The notes under the pieces were generated by a model. The model searched no databases, was not told the DNA's origin, and saw only the letters and a list, made by a program, of their open reading frames with translations. A program made the position numbers and the translations under genes. DNA of 64,000 nucleotides from positions 15,611,501 through 15,675,500 of the forward strand of contig CM040745.1 in NCBI GenBank assembly GCA_022829145.1, read 5' to 3'. Source of the stretch: Albula goreensis. Its lineage: Eukaryota > Chordata > Actinopteri > Albuliformes > Albulidae. Below are positions 14,401 to 28,863 of the stretch, one piece after another (the first letter of the stretch is position 1; every line of letters begins with the position of its first letter).

Positions 14401-16996
14401 ACTGAAGCCAAATTTACATCCTGATTTCTCCCAAAGAACACTCATACAGCCGAGCCAGAGAGCAATGATATGGAATTTCACATAACTAATGCATAACTGA
14501 AACTTTGATCATTGTGCAACATCCATTTCCAGATCACAGGGTGTATTATATTGCGAAAAACTGTCAGGATGAGTGGGGCCTTGCAGACTGGTAGTTTTAT
14601 ACTGCCAGCTCCTCCTCTCCCAGCAGTATCCCCAGCTCCTCTAGATCTGGCAGCAGTGGAAAAGTTCACTTACCTTGTGAAACTGAGGTAAGGTATGCAA
14701 AATCCTATATCTGGAAATATTTTGACCAGGACAGCTGGAAATCACTATCACAATTCCTTTCAGACTTTCTCCCTCACTTTAATTTCCTCTCCTCTCTCTG
14801 TATCACAGGTGGTGTGCTAATTATGCTTCCATATACACACAGACCCTCCATGTTCCACTTGACTGTCCCCCTCCTCACAATGAATGTGATCCCTTTCCAT
14901 CTTCCCCGACTCTCAATGTCTGTCTCCCACACCCCCACCCCCGCCACATCTCTCTCTGAAGTTTGCAATAGACAGATCTTGATCTTAAAGCCATGCACGT
15001 CAGAGAGAGTGAGGAAAGATTTTGTTAGTTTCTGTTGGCAGACACAGTCACTTTTCCCTTACAAAGACCCTGAGCCAATAGCAAACCTGAGCTAATGCAT
15101 TGAATCAGTCTCTTCTTTCTTCTTTTCTTCTTTCTTTCATTCCAGGCATGTGACACCCATAGGCCATATCTAATATATCAGGATTTTGCTTCACAGCAAA
15201 ATTTAGCTGTAATTTACTATGTAATTATATTTTGCCGTAAGGAAAAACAAACATGTAATGCTTTTAAAATATATAGTTTATTCATGTGAGGTGAAACAAT
15301 CATGAGATGACAAACAAGGGTAGGCCAGATGATGTCCTCATTTCTGAATTATAAGAGTTATATTTTAGTGAAAGTAAGTATTTTCAGTTTTTAAGTTAGG
15401 TGTTTTTGTATGTTTTTAGTCATAATATCCAGTAGTGTTTTGCAAAGTCAGTTGTTTAAGTCACACACATGCGATTTAACCCAAAACGGTTTGTTGCCAT
15501 GCATCTCTAACAAAACCTTTGTTTTGGAAGAATGAAATAGTGAAGCCACTATTTCGGAAGAGCCAATCAACACAGACCTGGGCTAAGGGATTTTCCTCCT
15601 CTCACTTTAATGATAATGAAGCAATCCTCTTTTGATTGTTGATCAGGGTCAGGTGAGCATGCCTGTATGTGAAGCCACTGCTGTCTGGGTACTGGTAGGC
15701 TCCTGGGAGATAACTACTGACAACAGCTAGAGATCACTGTATGTGACAGACTCAGAGAGAGAGAGATTATGTCTATGTAACTGCACGTGTTTGTGAGTGT
15801 TGTGTTTCCAGCTTTAATTAAATCACACAGAACTGTATTTTGAGCTCCTAGGGAATGGCTGGAGGCTGAGAGAGTTATCTCACTACACATCACTCTGGGA
15901 AGAGATTTTTATAGATTTTTTTTTTTTTTTCAAAATACATCTGTCTTCATTTGTCACAGGGCAGAAATTTTATATGGAAAAATTGTGATTTGTCCTTAGA
16001 AATATTACGCAACTAGTAAGCACAGGAAGTGTCTGCTTTCAGCTAACTTACCTTCACATGGTTCTTCATTGAATATGGTAATTGAACTCACAATCAACTG
16101 AATTTGGAGCAGTATATACCATTTCATTTTTCCCATTGCAAGTTTCATTTTTAATGAAGATTTCAGGCAATTGGTTATTAGGGTGCAATGTAATATAATA
16201 TTTCCAATTTTATTTGTGCAGTTAAGAATCTAAAAAATGACCAATATCATCATTTTGCCTGCAGTGGGCTCTGTGTTCCTTCTGCCTCAGAACCTTGGGA
16301 AGTATCGATCTTGCTCCTTACAAATAAAAGATTAGGGAGGTAACAAAATAAAGTAGTGCCAATGTAAGAGAAAAATATTGAAGGGGAGCGAAAAATCCAG
16401 CACACAGAGGCTAGCCCAGACTGTGCACAATGGTTGTTCTATTGTTCCAGAGAATTTTCTAAGACACAATACCCAAGTCTGGGTCCCAGTCAGAGTGATT
16501 TTACCTATTCCCTCATTGCCCCTGGTAGGTCAGAAAACCCCATGGCCCCTGTCTTATCAATTCCAGTTGGTTAATGGTGCTGCCTATTGAAGAAGGAGGG
16601 TGGTGTCTTCTTGAGAAGAAGAAGCAGCAAACATCTTATTATGTGCCAGGTACACAGTGCCCTTGCAGTGCCTTGCAGAGGTATCACAGGACAGCTTAAC
16701 AAGTGCAGCAGAGGATAAAGAGCTGCTTTGTTGCTGAAGGGTGGACCAAGTGATCATTCAGTCATAGGTACAGAGCAGCATATCCCTGCTTTATGTGCGT
16801 TCATTGGCACTGCCAGCCTGATTCATGCTGCACATAATTTTACAGCATTTTAATTCTGACTATAGTGATTAGAGACCTGAAACCAATAAAATTAGGGGGC
16901 ATATTTTTACATCTGGTACCCTGATGCTTTTTGTTTTAATATCATCATTTTTATACCATCAGTTATAGAAGGTTTTTAAATGTATTTACAGTATTT

Positions 16997-17110
<114 letters not shown>

Positions 17111-17926
17111 CTATGAGAGCATCTGAGCAGAGAGGCATTAAGATATTAAGACATTGTAATGCACTTCATTCTCCAGAAAGGGACACAGTTACCAAGCCAC
17201 AATTACTTTACTCACTACAAAGTGACATACTGTTCAGAAGTGTTGAGGGCAGAGTTTGAGAGAGCTCTTTTCATAAATCATTTTTATCTGGTCTGTCTTG
17301 TCAAGACAAATTTTAAGTCAGTTTAGGATGTTACAGCTTTAAATGCAGAAGCAGTCTCATGAACTTTCTGCTGTCTCAAGCTTTGTGAAAAAAATCCAAT
17401 TGAATAAAAAATACTACATGTATTACAATATTAAATAGCTTATTATTGAAAGATTTACAATTTAAAAATGGAGGTTTAAATTTGTTGCAATGTTAATCAA
17501 ACTGCTAAAATTGGTAGAATAAGATTGATTGTGTAAGTTGTAGAATTGTTTGCAATGAATGTCAGAAACTGCTTGCTTCTATTTTAAATTAAAGTCAGAG
17601 CATTCACTATTGGGGATGCAATGAACTTGAGCATAAATATAGCTGATGTCTTGTGATTAAGAGAAGTAAAAAAAAAACAATTCAGCATGACCATGAGACA
17701 GAAGCGAGATAGCAAGAAATAGAAACAAACCGCAGATCAGAATAAGAACAGGCCTCTGTGTTACAGTGGAATATCTGAAAGGTCATGAACAGAAAACCTG
17801 ATGTTTATAATACTTTCCTCTTTATCTCTCAACTTCCAGTTCCAAAAACTAGATATCCAAAATGATTTATTATGGATAATCGCTTAAATTATGTCTTTTG
17901 AAGCCCAAGTTCTCTGTCCCCTGCAG

Positions 17927-18113
17927 TCAATCCGGGAGGTGACAGGGTATGTGCTGGTAGCCCTGAATCAGTTTGATTACCTGCCCCTGGAGAACCTACG
18001 CATCATCAGAGGAACCAAGCTGTATGAGGAGCGCTACTCCCTGGCCATCTTCCTCAACTATCGCCGAGACGGCAACTTCGGCCTCCGCCAGCTGGGCCTC
18101 AGGAATCTCACCG
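17927..18113 (+). CDS. erbb4: erbb4 exon 3 (L1 ligand-binding domain)
   Basis: This exon codes for part of leucine-rich receptor L domain 1, which forms half of the ligand-binding surface. The acceptor is CCCCTGCAG at 17926 and the donor G/GTAAAC at 18113/18114. At 187 bp it equals the human exon as I recall it; it enters in phase 0 and leaves one base into a Glu codon completed by exon 4. The translation begins [16 protein letters not shown], continues through [17 protein letters not shown], and ends in GLRNLT, where the NLT sequon is kept. An ATG at 17891 is in frame but lies in intron 2, so I do not treat it as a start. Confidence 0.97.
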
Positions 18114-21100
18114 GTAAACCAGAATGTTAACATGGGGATGATTTGGCTATCTGTCTTTCTGCCTTCCCATTTGCATCTCCCCCAGCCTACACCCATCCCT
18201 CTGTCTATCTCTCTGTCTGTCAGTCTTTTTTCCCTGTTCCTGGGTGTCTGTGTTTGCTGCTTATTCTCTCTTTGGCTATTTTTCTGTCTCATTCTTTCTC
18301 AATAGTCACCAGGCTGTTTTATTTTGTTGATTTGGATCTTTGTTGATTTGAACTGTCTATAATTCTGTCTCTTCCTCAGTCCAAATATGTGTCTGTTGAT
18401 TTAGTTCTCCCAAGTTTCACATTCAGGAAAACAACTAAGAGTTTTAAACTACAGGCCAGTGAGTCACCTAATACTGGCCCGAGTGAGTGTAGATATTTGA
18501 GATCAGCAGTTTAGGCTGAATCCCTGATGAACTCTTTCATCAAGACTAACATAACGGCTACTCTTCACAAACAACTTTATACAATGATTCATTTTAACAT
18601 TAAATCTATTCCACAATTTACAGGATATTGCAGAGTGTGGGACTTGTGTGATTCACTGTATAAATGCAGACACTTTGTACATAAAAGACAATAATTACAC
18701 AGTTTGCTTTTTGAAAGGGTAGAGTAAGCTTACTTTGAGCTGTGATTATAAAATATAAATATAAAAAATAATTTGAGCAGTGCTGAAAATGCCACGGTCA
18801 TCAGTGGATTATTTGTTCTGACATTTGGGAATAATAAAAGACAATTTTCTACCTCCCCCATAGCCGCTTTTACAGTAAAATCAAATTAATAGAGACATTA
18901 ATAGATCCTGATGACGTGGAAAGCAAATTGGCTTGCAAATTTTGAAAACACAAAACTGAGGATGTATTACTTTTCAGATTATGTCACATGCTTATTCTGT
19001 GTTCAAAATGTTCTATGCCATTAATCACAAATTATTAGGGAGGAATATATAGTGATGTGTTGCAATACAAAACAAACCTATATAAGCAATCTTGCATGGT
19101 TTTTATTATTTATTTCATACACAATGTGCATTAAGCTTTCAGAACCGAAAAATGGTGCTGACTGCTATTGGGGAGGAAAACATAGAGTGCTAGCACGTGC
19201 TGCTCATACTGTAAGGGCTGGACACAGAGACAACCTGTCCTTAATGTATGACACAGAAGTGGACAGAGTTGTAGATTATCAGAGATCACACAGGAGTCAG
19301 CCCTTTCCCTGTCCCTAGAGTCCTAAACAGACAAGTCAAGGTCCTCTCCCCTCACTCTGTGGATGTGGAGTTCTTCTGAATTGGCACTGTTTATCAATCT
19401 ATCGATCTACCCCTGCATTCTATATGAGACCCACCCCCCACCATGTTTTTGAATGAATTTGGTTTAAAATACACTCTCATTAAATTTGTTTAAGCAGTTG
19501 ATAGGAAGTGACATAATGCAGTGGTGTAAGTGCTCTGTTCACATGAACCTCATGCCACATGGGGCTGTACTGTGACTGGACAGAGCTGTTGTGTTAATGA
19601 TAGCTGTTGCTACAAAGATGCATCTCCACAGCACACTGGATTTCTGGCTATGTCTGCTGATGTACAATTGTGATGTGGAAGTTCATGGTACAGGTATGCT
19701 GTGGAGGAACCAAATTAAGAAATGCCTCATTCACAGCCACCAATGGCAAAGTAAGTGGGGTATAGTTTGGCAATGTTCTGACTCAGATTTATCTGCTGAA
19801 CTGAATTAATTAATTAATGCCAGGCCTAATTAATAATGGAATCAGTAGCCCTTCATAATTCCTACGTTTTCTTTGTTACTATTTATAACTTCTTCTCTAA
19901 CTCCGATTTTTCAAAAAAAAAATGTGGTGTAGCAGAAATATCTTATATTCACAGGGGGAGGGAACTGATTGTTTTGTTTTTCATAATAAATGTAGTTCTT
20001 TTTGGTTATGAGTTTAGTGAAAGGGACGTTGCCTGAGTAAAGAAAGTCTGTATTTATTGAGTTTAAACACTGAAAAATGTCCTATTTGGGAGGTGCTGAA
20101 ATAAGCAGTTTTTAAATAGTCTGACAAAAAAGGATTTCAAAATCAGAAATCCTATCTGCATGGCACCCTCGGTTTTTACCGCACACAATGTCTGCCTTTG
20201 CTTTTTATCGTAATTCTCCCAGGTACTATGGGTAGAAGACTGGGGTCAGTGTCTGACCGCCAGATTCAATAACTCTCAGTCACCAGAGAGCCTTGCTACC
20301 AATCCAAGGTCAGCCAACTGTCTTCCTCCTGTGCTTTTACAGTCTGACTCGGCCAGCACTCACTGGGGAAGGTGTTTGAGAAGTAGACAGCAGATAAGTG
20401 TTGTCTGTCATTCTACAGAATTATTCATCCCAAAAGAGAGCTTCACTAAGAGCTTGAGAAGTATCATATGTATTTTGTATGCCTGCATCTCTCCCCTGAT
20501 TGGATGTGGAGGTGCATTGCATCTTCTCTGAAGCCTGAAATCTGGAAAACATTTTGTGAGTATTTGTAACAAACCCCCTCAGGAGCACAGACACACTTTC
20601 ACATTTTGTATGGCACGTGAGCCCATTGCCTATGTCCAGTAGAATATTGACGAAGAACATGGCAGAGTTCTATGCAAAGCAAAGTATCATGGAAGGAGAC
20701 AGTGCCCAGTGCCACCAGGGCATGTTGTTCACCTACAAGACAGAGAAATCAGAGAATGCAGGGAATTTGTTTGAAGACCCATAGGACTACTTTTCAAAAT
20801 CAGTTCAGTAACCCTCATGACCACAAGGAAAACTGCTGGATTTCTGTTCTCTGGAGTTCTGAGAAAAGGAGTGTATAAGGGGTGGGTAGACAAAGATTAA
20901 ATTTGGTACATTGGTAACACACACACTTATTCTTACACACAAACACATGCATCCACCTGATATGAGGGTGGTCTGCGGTGACAACAGCAGTGTTGATGCT
21001 ACAGTCGTACATTATTTTAACTCTCCAGAGATGTGGAAATAATCAATAGAATTCAATCAATACAATAAAAGGCTACAGGGCAGTACCAATCAAAGGCCTG

Positions 21101-24100
21101 ACTGATGGTGAGAGTGTGACGAGGTGGATATATAGTAGCAGAACTTCATCCTTCATGAAATCCATTTGTTGGCTGAAGATTCCAGGACCACTGTGTTACA
21201 GTGACCTGGCTGTTTCAGTACCCCTATGCAATCACAATGACAAAGCAGAAGAGCTTGATTGCATTAGGAACATAAAAAGATAATCACACATAATGATGAG
21301 AGCAGGCCATTCAGCTAAACTAGGCTCACCATTGAATTTCTGATATTCACAAAGTTCAGTTTCAGGAGAGAGGAGGAAAAATAGACCATGAGACAGCAGA
21401 TAAGAACTGAGCTTGCAATGCATCACATTCCACTCAGGCATAACTTTATAATAATATTACAAAATCTATTTTTGTGGAAGTTAATATTCCCCTAGTGAGG
21501 AGGCAGGAACTTAATAAATTCGTCTGGCGCCACATTGGTTTTCTGAATGTTTCTAACGGGCAGGAGACTAATGCATATGTCGCATGTATATAACAGACTC
21601 CATAGTGCTGCTTTTATGTCACAATAATTAGTGGCATCATTTCCACATGCTCAGACTGCACATTTTAGCGAGGAGATACAAAGTTGGGACTGCTGGATGA
21701 GTCTTCCACAGTGACCCAGGTGTCCCAGGCCACTGATTTGGGAACCCTGCTAAGTAAACATGAAGCCTTAAGTCAACATCAGCCATGGTAACAGGAGCTA
21801 AGTATTATATCCAAATTTGTGCAGTCAATGCATGCACAGTGTAATCAGATTATATTTAAGAAGTAAGTTGTGTAAATTGCCTGGGATAATGGCATTTGGC
21901 ATTTGCCCAGTAATATGGCATTCTTTATCTCTTGCCTCATTTAAATTCTCCAATTCTCTCTCTAGCCTACCGGGAACTGACCCTTCACCCCGACCCCCCC
22001 CCACTCCACTCCTCTTCCCAACCAGGCAGTCAACCGACTCTCCTGCTCTGCCCCCCTGTTCCCAGCACAGTCTAAAACAATGCAGAAAATTTGTCTTAAT
22101 TACAGCCCATCCCATCCTGAACACTGAGGTTATGGTCTGCCATTCTGCCTGACATTTCAAAGCGTGGATACTTGGTCCTTTCAAATGAATTATAAATATT
22201 TTCATGCTTAGATGTCTGTCCTCATCCACACCCCCGCATCCCTCCTTTCCCACCTTGGAAACAAGCAGCATTGGTGAATTCAAATCATAATTACCTCCTG
22301 CTGCTTAATGATAACATCCACAATAACAAACACATAACACAGATGAGTCCACTTAAAGCATTTCAATTCTTTTTTTCCATACTATTCCTCAATTTGTTCT
22401 TGTTCAGATAAGTATTTTTTTTTCTTTTCTTACCTCAGCCCATACTTATTATTGGCTATTTGGAAGCACAAACTGCTCAAACTGCCCAAATGGAAAAAAT
22501 CAAATCTCACTCCCCATCTGCCAGATACAATCCTCTCATCTCCTACAAATGAGCTCTGAATACTGTGTATGTGTGGTCTGGACCTTCCGTTTTTTAAACC
22601 ATCTGTTGTTCCTCTCCTGAAACTGGCTGGGAACACATTTACCCCAAAAAAAAAAAACATACAGACATACACTGTCCATACACACATGCATCCACAGGCT
22701 CATCCTGTGAAGGACTGGCCCGGGTGTCTCCCTGCTGTTTACCAGCTGTATGCTGGGATACGATAATGCTGATGCTTCAGCCCACCACCCATAACTGAAT
22801 TAAATGGGTGTTTATTACCAACAGGTATTTACACACAGGTGGACTGATGCTCCAGACTGATGATTTTGGTAGACCTAAAGTTTAGCATATGTCTTTTTGT
22901 TTTATTGCTCCACCCTTTATGAGGACCCCAGCTCAGGTCCTTATGTTGACAAACAACAATAAAGAGATTCTGAAGATAATTAAAAGTCTAGAAAAAATTC
23001 TAGCCATTGGTCCTAAACATTGAAATGGGAGAGGTTATATATAAAAAATGCTGTCATTTCTACGTGAAGACCAGAATGAAGGTAAAAGGTTCTTGAAACA
23101 AGCAAAAATGAATGTAAGTAAAGCCTAGGATCATTACCAGGGAAGATACCATGCTTCTGGTGATTTCTATTTGTTGCAGAACTCAAGCTGTATTTTTACC
23201 TCCTAAGCTTCTAAGCTACTCTTGGGCTCTCCATGGCGGCTGTGGTAGCCTCAATTATAGAATCCAGCCTCACCATTATTGCTACTCTTATTGCAAGTTA
23301 TTCAAGTCATATGGCATGAATTTTGGTTGCAGGCAGTGGTAAAATGTATTTGAATAAGAATGTCATATTCATTACAGGACACATTTTTTGTTGTCCCAAA
23401 AAATAATGTTTTCATTATGTATTTGTGATAATTGATAGTATATGTATTAATGTTTTTATTATTTATTAAAAAGCAGCCATACTCTGGTCAGTTTTAAATG
23501 GATCCCATTTCTTCCATTGGGTCTGACAGACACAATGTCTGGTTCAAAGGCACAAATATGGAGAGGACAACTCATATCAAATGCTCAGGTTGTTTTCCTC
23601 AGTGTCATTTCATAGTTTGATGCTCTCTTGATTTCTCTGAGGGTGGTTATGGAAGTATTTTCTCACTCATTGGCCCTGACACAATCCAATACCTCTCATC
23701 TCTAGCTGTATGACATCCTGTGTATTATTGCCAAGACTGGTGCAAGCTTGCATTGTGCTGCTCCTTGCTGAGCTCTGAGTGGCATCTGACCATGGTGACT
23801 GGATGGGCCAGCCTTCCTGCCTCCTCTGCTCGCCACTTTGGAGACGAGCAGAATTCATCTCAGCTTTGGAGGTGGCAGCAGCTGTTCAGCTGCTCAGGAG
23901 GAAGTAGCTATGGAAAGCAGCCTGTGCTTGAAATCGAACTGAATCAATAGCCCTGACTATAGCCCAGCATATGTAATGTACGTGTATGTGATTCAAGTTG
24001 ACCAAAAACAGACTTTATTTGAACCATCCAAGGTATTTCACCTTTTCATTACTTTTTCATTTTCATTGAAAGGACATGTGATCTGTATTTGTGAGGGCTT

Positions 24101-24872
24101 TGTTCTGCAATGTCCAGACAGAGCTGAATGAAGTCCATAGCCCTGTATGCCATGGAGGAAGAGAGGAATAGAAGGTTTAGGATTCTGAGGAGCTGCTGGA
24201 TTAGCTGTGGGCATTGACCTGTCTGTTTAGATTTGTACTGACACAGCAAGCAATCACTTCAATTACCTTATGGATACACTGGCAGATACACGGATTGGCT
24301 TTAAAACTTATCTTGTTGAGATAGATTCATTGCTTAAATATTGCCTATATATTATATAAATACTGGATAATTAATTAGTATATCACCTGCTATGTGTGAA
24401 AATTACATCATATCCTCAAAGGAGCTGAAAGACATCCCCCCATTCTTGCTCCACTAAATTTACCACTATGGCAGTGACTACTTTTGAAGTGGGCTGCCTC
24501 AGCACTTTAAAGCATCATTTTTTCAGGTTCCTTAATCTTGCCTCCTACTTTCTTTCTTGGTGAATTTGAAGGACACTGAAGTAACACTCACCAGGCAAGG
24601 TATCTCTCAAGTCCTCACAATAGAAACAACCAGAACTACATGGGTGATGGCAGTAAAAGAAATCTCCACAAACCATCATTTGGAAACTGACTAATGCTGT
24701 CACATCCCTGACATATTGATTGATGGTTGCTGTTGTGAGACAGTAAGGTGACAACCAATGAAATCACCCATATACCATTCTCAGAACTTCTAGTAGACTT
24801 CCTGTCATTGAGCTAACACACTCTGCCCTGCCACATTAATTTAGTTTTTACATTTTGCTCTGAACTTAGAGC

Positions 24873-24928
24873 GTGATTTACTAAAACATTAAGTCCAAGC
24901 AAAACTGTTTTGCTGATGCAAAAAGACT
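24873..24928 (+). repeat. Dispersed repeat, copy B (TGATTTACTAAA family)
   Basis: Partner of the copy at 8425-8480 and in the same orientation. Shared blocks are TGATTTACTAAA, GCAAAACT and ATGCAAAAA, separated by short diverged spacers. Overall similarity by eye is about 70 percent over 55 bases. Confidence 0.45.
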
Positions 24929-25289
24929 AAGAGAGTATATGATTGATGAGTCATGAGTCATGCCCCTAAACTGCATGTGCAAAACATTTAATGTGCTAAA
25001 AGTGCTAAATCTGCATATTAAAATAAAGATTATGAAGAATTTTAGGCTATTATAATACAGCTTATAAATGGTATATTAGCCTTTATAACCTGTTTACAAA
25101 CTATTAGTAAAATAGCTGTATCAGTCAGGAGCATGTTTGGTATATGTCATTTGTTCACTACTAAAGGTTAATGGGGACCTTATCTAGGGTATTGGAGAGC
25201 CATATTTACACAACATTAGATCGCAGCAAATTGTGTGTCAGCTGTGACATACTGTATCATAGATGTGACCTCTCCGATTCAAACTTTGT

Positions 25290-25318
25290 TCACACACACA
25301 CACATATATACACACACA
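25290..25318. repeat. Short (CA)n with TATA interruption
   Basis: CA tract interrupted by ATATATA in intron 3. Confidence 0.9.
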
Positions 25319-26730
25319 AGGTGTTTAGCCATCCAGGATGCTCCCTACACAGTCCATAAGGTTGTTATTTCATTTAACATGATCAAAAGTATCAGAAATT
25401 GTATGGAGTGTGAAAGTCAGACAGACTCCATATTTCGTTGCTGTCTCTCTTTCTCTCTGTCCCTCTATCTCTTTAAAATTGTGTGTGGTGGAAGAAAGTG
25501 GAACATGGTCATGACGGTCAAACTGAATTGGTTTATGGAGTCGCTATCCACTTAGCGCACATGGCTCCTAAAAGTGGGTTTAAAAGAAGGGACCTTTCTA
25601 GATGGGGATGGGTGGGGGGTGTTCTTTAGCTGTAGGTCCATCTGATCTGGAGACCAGAGAACACAGGTTGTTGTTAGATTGGGGATTGGGGTATTTACTT
25701 TTTTTAATCAGTAACAAATAAGCAACTGTATACCCTCTGCGTTAAAAGTTCCATTCAGAGAACCACTACTACAGTAGTCAGGTGCTAGGTGGAGACCTCA
25801 CTTTACTGTGCACCTTGAAAGCTGCTTTATAAAGGTAAAAAGGGTTTGGAGACTTGCAGTGGATAATTTTGCACAACACATTCACAACAATAGTAGTTGT
25901 AAATCATTTTAATCTGGCAGTTGATATAAATTGTCTTTCTTGCTTGTCTGTAGAAACTTGTGTCCCCTTTTTTTCTGTGTCCAAGGTTGTGTACATTAGT
26001 CAGGGTTTTAAAACTTTGGACTGTGTAGTTGGTTTTTGAGGTTTTAAGCTTTTGTGTTTTTTTGTTTTTTTTTTGGGAGAGCAACATATTCAATTAAGAA
26101 GATATAAGCTCACTAATTGTCAGGATTTTTATTTATTTGTTTATTTTGGGCTTAGAAAGTTTGCTGGTTTCAAGATCCACAAGGCAATAATGGCAATAAT
26201 GAGTGCCATGGTTGTAGTACAGTCCTCAGGATGATGATCATTGCTTACATCAACCTGGAATTTGCTTTTTTACAGAATGAATGGAAGTCTCTCAGAGTGT
26301 GACAGCAAATGGTCAGTCAAGGAGGTGCTTGCTAACTGAGAGATGGAGAACTTAATGTGTTGAGAAAGTTATTGTCTTGCTTTGTTGTGCATGGACTCAC
26401 TTTCTCAGGTCCATCTTGGGGTTGGTATGTTTGTGTTTTTCTGATTGATTTTGGGAGTTGGCTAATTAGGATATGCTGCAATATGTACATAGATATGTGA
26501 GGGAGAAATAAGCCTTATAGTTTGAGTAAAGATGAAAAATTGCTACTAGTTCCTTTTTTGTAATTTTTTTGTGTTTTTTTTTCTTTTTGCTTTTTTGGTG
26601 ATTCTTTTGTTTGGCTGTTTGTTTGCTGTTTTTTGTCATTTCTGATGAACAGTATATTTTGCTATAAATATAGTTTGTTTTGACACTGGACAATATATCA
26701 TGGTATGTTAAATACAAAGTTTGTACAAGT

Positions 26731-26744
26731 CTCTCTCTCTCTCT

Positions 26745-26793
<49 letters not shown>
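26731..26793. repeat. (CT)n microsatellite
   Basis: CT tract with a CCCC and a TT interruption. The Glu/Arg-rich frame on the opposite strand is a translation of this repeat. Confidence 0.97.
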
Positions 26794-28828
26794 AACTCCC
26801 ATTTCACTCACCTGATCAGAATGCACCATACTTCTTTCCTGTAATAAACTATTGTGAAATGACTTTCACTCATTTCACATGAGTGGTGTGAATTGAGGAG
26901 AATGCACTTACACACAATGGTTGAATCCCATGAAGAGGATACTGTCAAGTGTGGGAACAAAAGGAGCATATGTAGGAGCCTCTGTTCACCTAACTGACTC
27001 ATACAGAAGAGTCAAATTAGAGCACTTGGATCTCAGTCAAATTCAGAAGGAGAGAGTCGGTTGATCTGAATTTATTAAATTTATTCTAGGGTTTACGTAT
27101 TGTTTTTTCCTAGCAAACATCCTGAATTGTAAGAAAAGCACTTATAGGTGAAAAAATCTTTTCTAAAACATTCTTTAACTTCTTTGTTATTTAAAAAAAA
27201 CTGAGATCGACCAAATATTGTAGTTTTGTGTAGTCATTACCAATGCAGTGGCAGAATATTAGTTGTAGTTGTTGATACTGCATAAAGCTGAGGTGCACTT
27301 ATTTAACTTGATTTCAAGTACTTAAGATATTTTAAGTCTATACTTAAGTCCTGTTCTGATGGTTCCAGATGTTGCTCATTTATTAACTGAAAGGTTCTTG
27401 TAAGGCCTGCAGTACCACATTCCCAGTTAAGACAATTCTGCAGTTCCCCTGAGTTTCAGTTCCCCTTCCCCCAATCCTCCGCACTCAGATACACTGCAGG
27501 GGAGTGTCTTAAATATCAGTCCCATGAGAAGTCATCCCCTCTATGTACTGATGAATTGTGTATTTTCCCACAGATCAGATGCTGGTGCTGAAATGAAACT
27601 CAAATGATATGTCAGGAACCTCCGACCAGTTTTCCCAAATGCTGATTTCCATTTCTTACTACTGGCATCTTTCTGACCTCAGGTCAGATTGCAGTCATGT
27701 GTCAAATTGATCATCTCCCATCCTGTGTCCCCTGTGCCATGCTTAATATCTGGCAGTTGGCAGTGTGTGGGATTGTCAGTGTACACACTGTTTGGAGATT
27801 CCATCATCCCCACTGCTCCTCCATAAGCTGTTGGCCATGTTTCATTATGAACTCATTGGGTAGATTCCAAAGATTATGACGGTGTTGATTTTATCTTTTT
27901 TTACTAAAGATATGATTTTTTGTTGATTCCATATACCTGCATATTAATTGTATTCCAAAGCTGGTAGGATTTGTCAAATCAGTTACACTCAGTGTAGGAG
28001 TGAAAACAAGCAATAGGAGTTTGATGCAAAATGAGCTCCTACTGTCTCAAAAATGTTATATGCATTAAGCATGGCCTACATTAGCCATATCAAGTCATGC
28101 TTGTGGACTAATTAATTTTCCTTATGGTGTCCAGAACACACCAGATCAGAAACCCTTTCCTGAATCAACTCAGGTTTGTGCAGGGAGAACAAGTTAAACA
28201 CTTCAGAACATGGAGAAGCTGCTTCTGCTCTCTTCTCTATATAATCCAATATCTTGTTTTATACTAATTAACAGAATATGATACTCAACACTGAAAACAT
28301 CTGGAGGCTATTGCAGAGATGCAAAGATTGGAATCTGGTCCTCTTGTTACTACTAAACAAAACTCATGATGGATTTTTGAGCTAGTTGTTGACAGGCGAA
28401 AAATTGTACCCAGGTTCCTGGGAGCAGGTACCACATTTTAGTTGATGGAGACATGTCAACCTACTAAATTACCTGACTAAGATGAAGAATTTACACTTCT
28501 CACTTAATCCAGTCAGATAAAAATCTAACAATTTATGTGATATAGACAGTCATACAAAATGATTAACCTACTCAATTAATTAGTGTTAACCAACAGGTAA
28601 AGCTGCATATCATCAGTATGAATATGAAATGCAATAATATAGTATAATATGGCAATGAAGAACCATATAAATGTGAAATAAAGGCCCTAAACCTCACCCA
28701 CAACATCAACAATAGACAAAAAACAAAACTGGTCTCTAGAATAATCTCTACTCCGTGAGCCACATGGAGGATCTAAGGTTGCCATTGATCACCAGTATTG
28801 AAGACTGAATTAAGTGTAAAGGCCAGTG

Positions 28829-28831
<3 letters not shown>

Positions 28832-28861
<30 letters not shown>
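28832..28861. repeat. (CT)n microsatellite
   Basis: Fifteen CT units followed by a diverged pyrimidine-rich stretch in intron 3. Confidence 0.96.

Positions 28862-28863
<2 letters not shown>

Noticed and set aside
16661..16690. Tc1/mariner-like terminal repeat (CAGTGCCTTGCAGAGGTAT)
   Set aside because: The likeness covers under 20 bases, with no partner inverted repeat, TA target or transposase remnant nearby.
17891..17926. In-frame ATG 36 bases upstream of exon 3 as an alternative start
   Set aside because: It lies in the polypyrimidine/acceptor region of intron 2, has no upstream promoter signal, and a protein starting there would lack the signal peptide.
21825..22283. 152-codon open frame on the minus strand
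   Set aside because: Gly/Arg/Glu-rich composition from a C/T-rich intron stretch on the + strand; no domain, no splice or promoter context.
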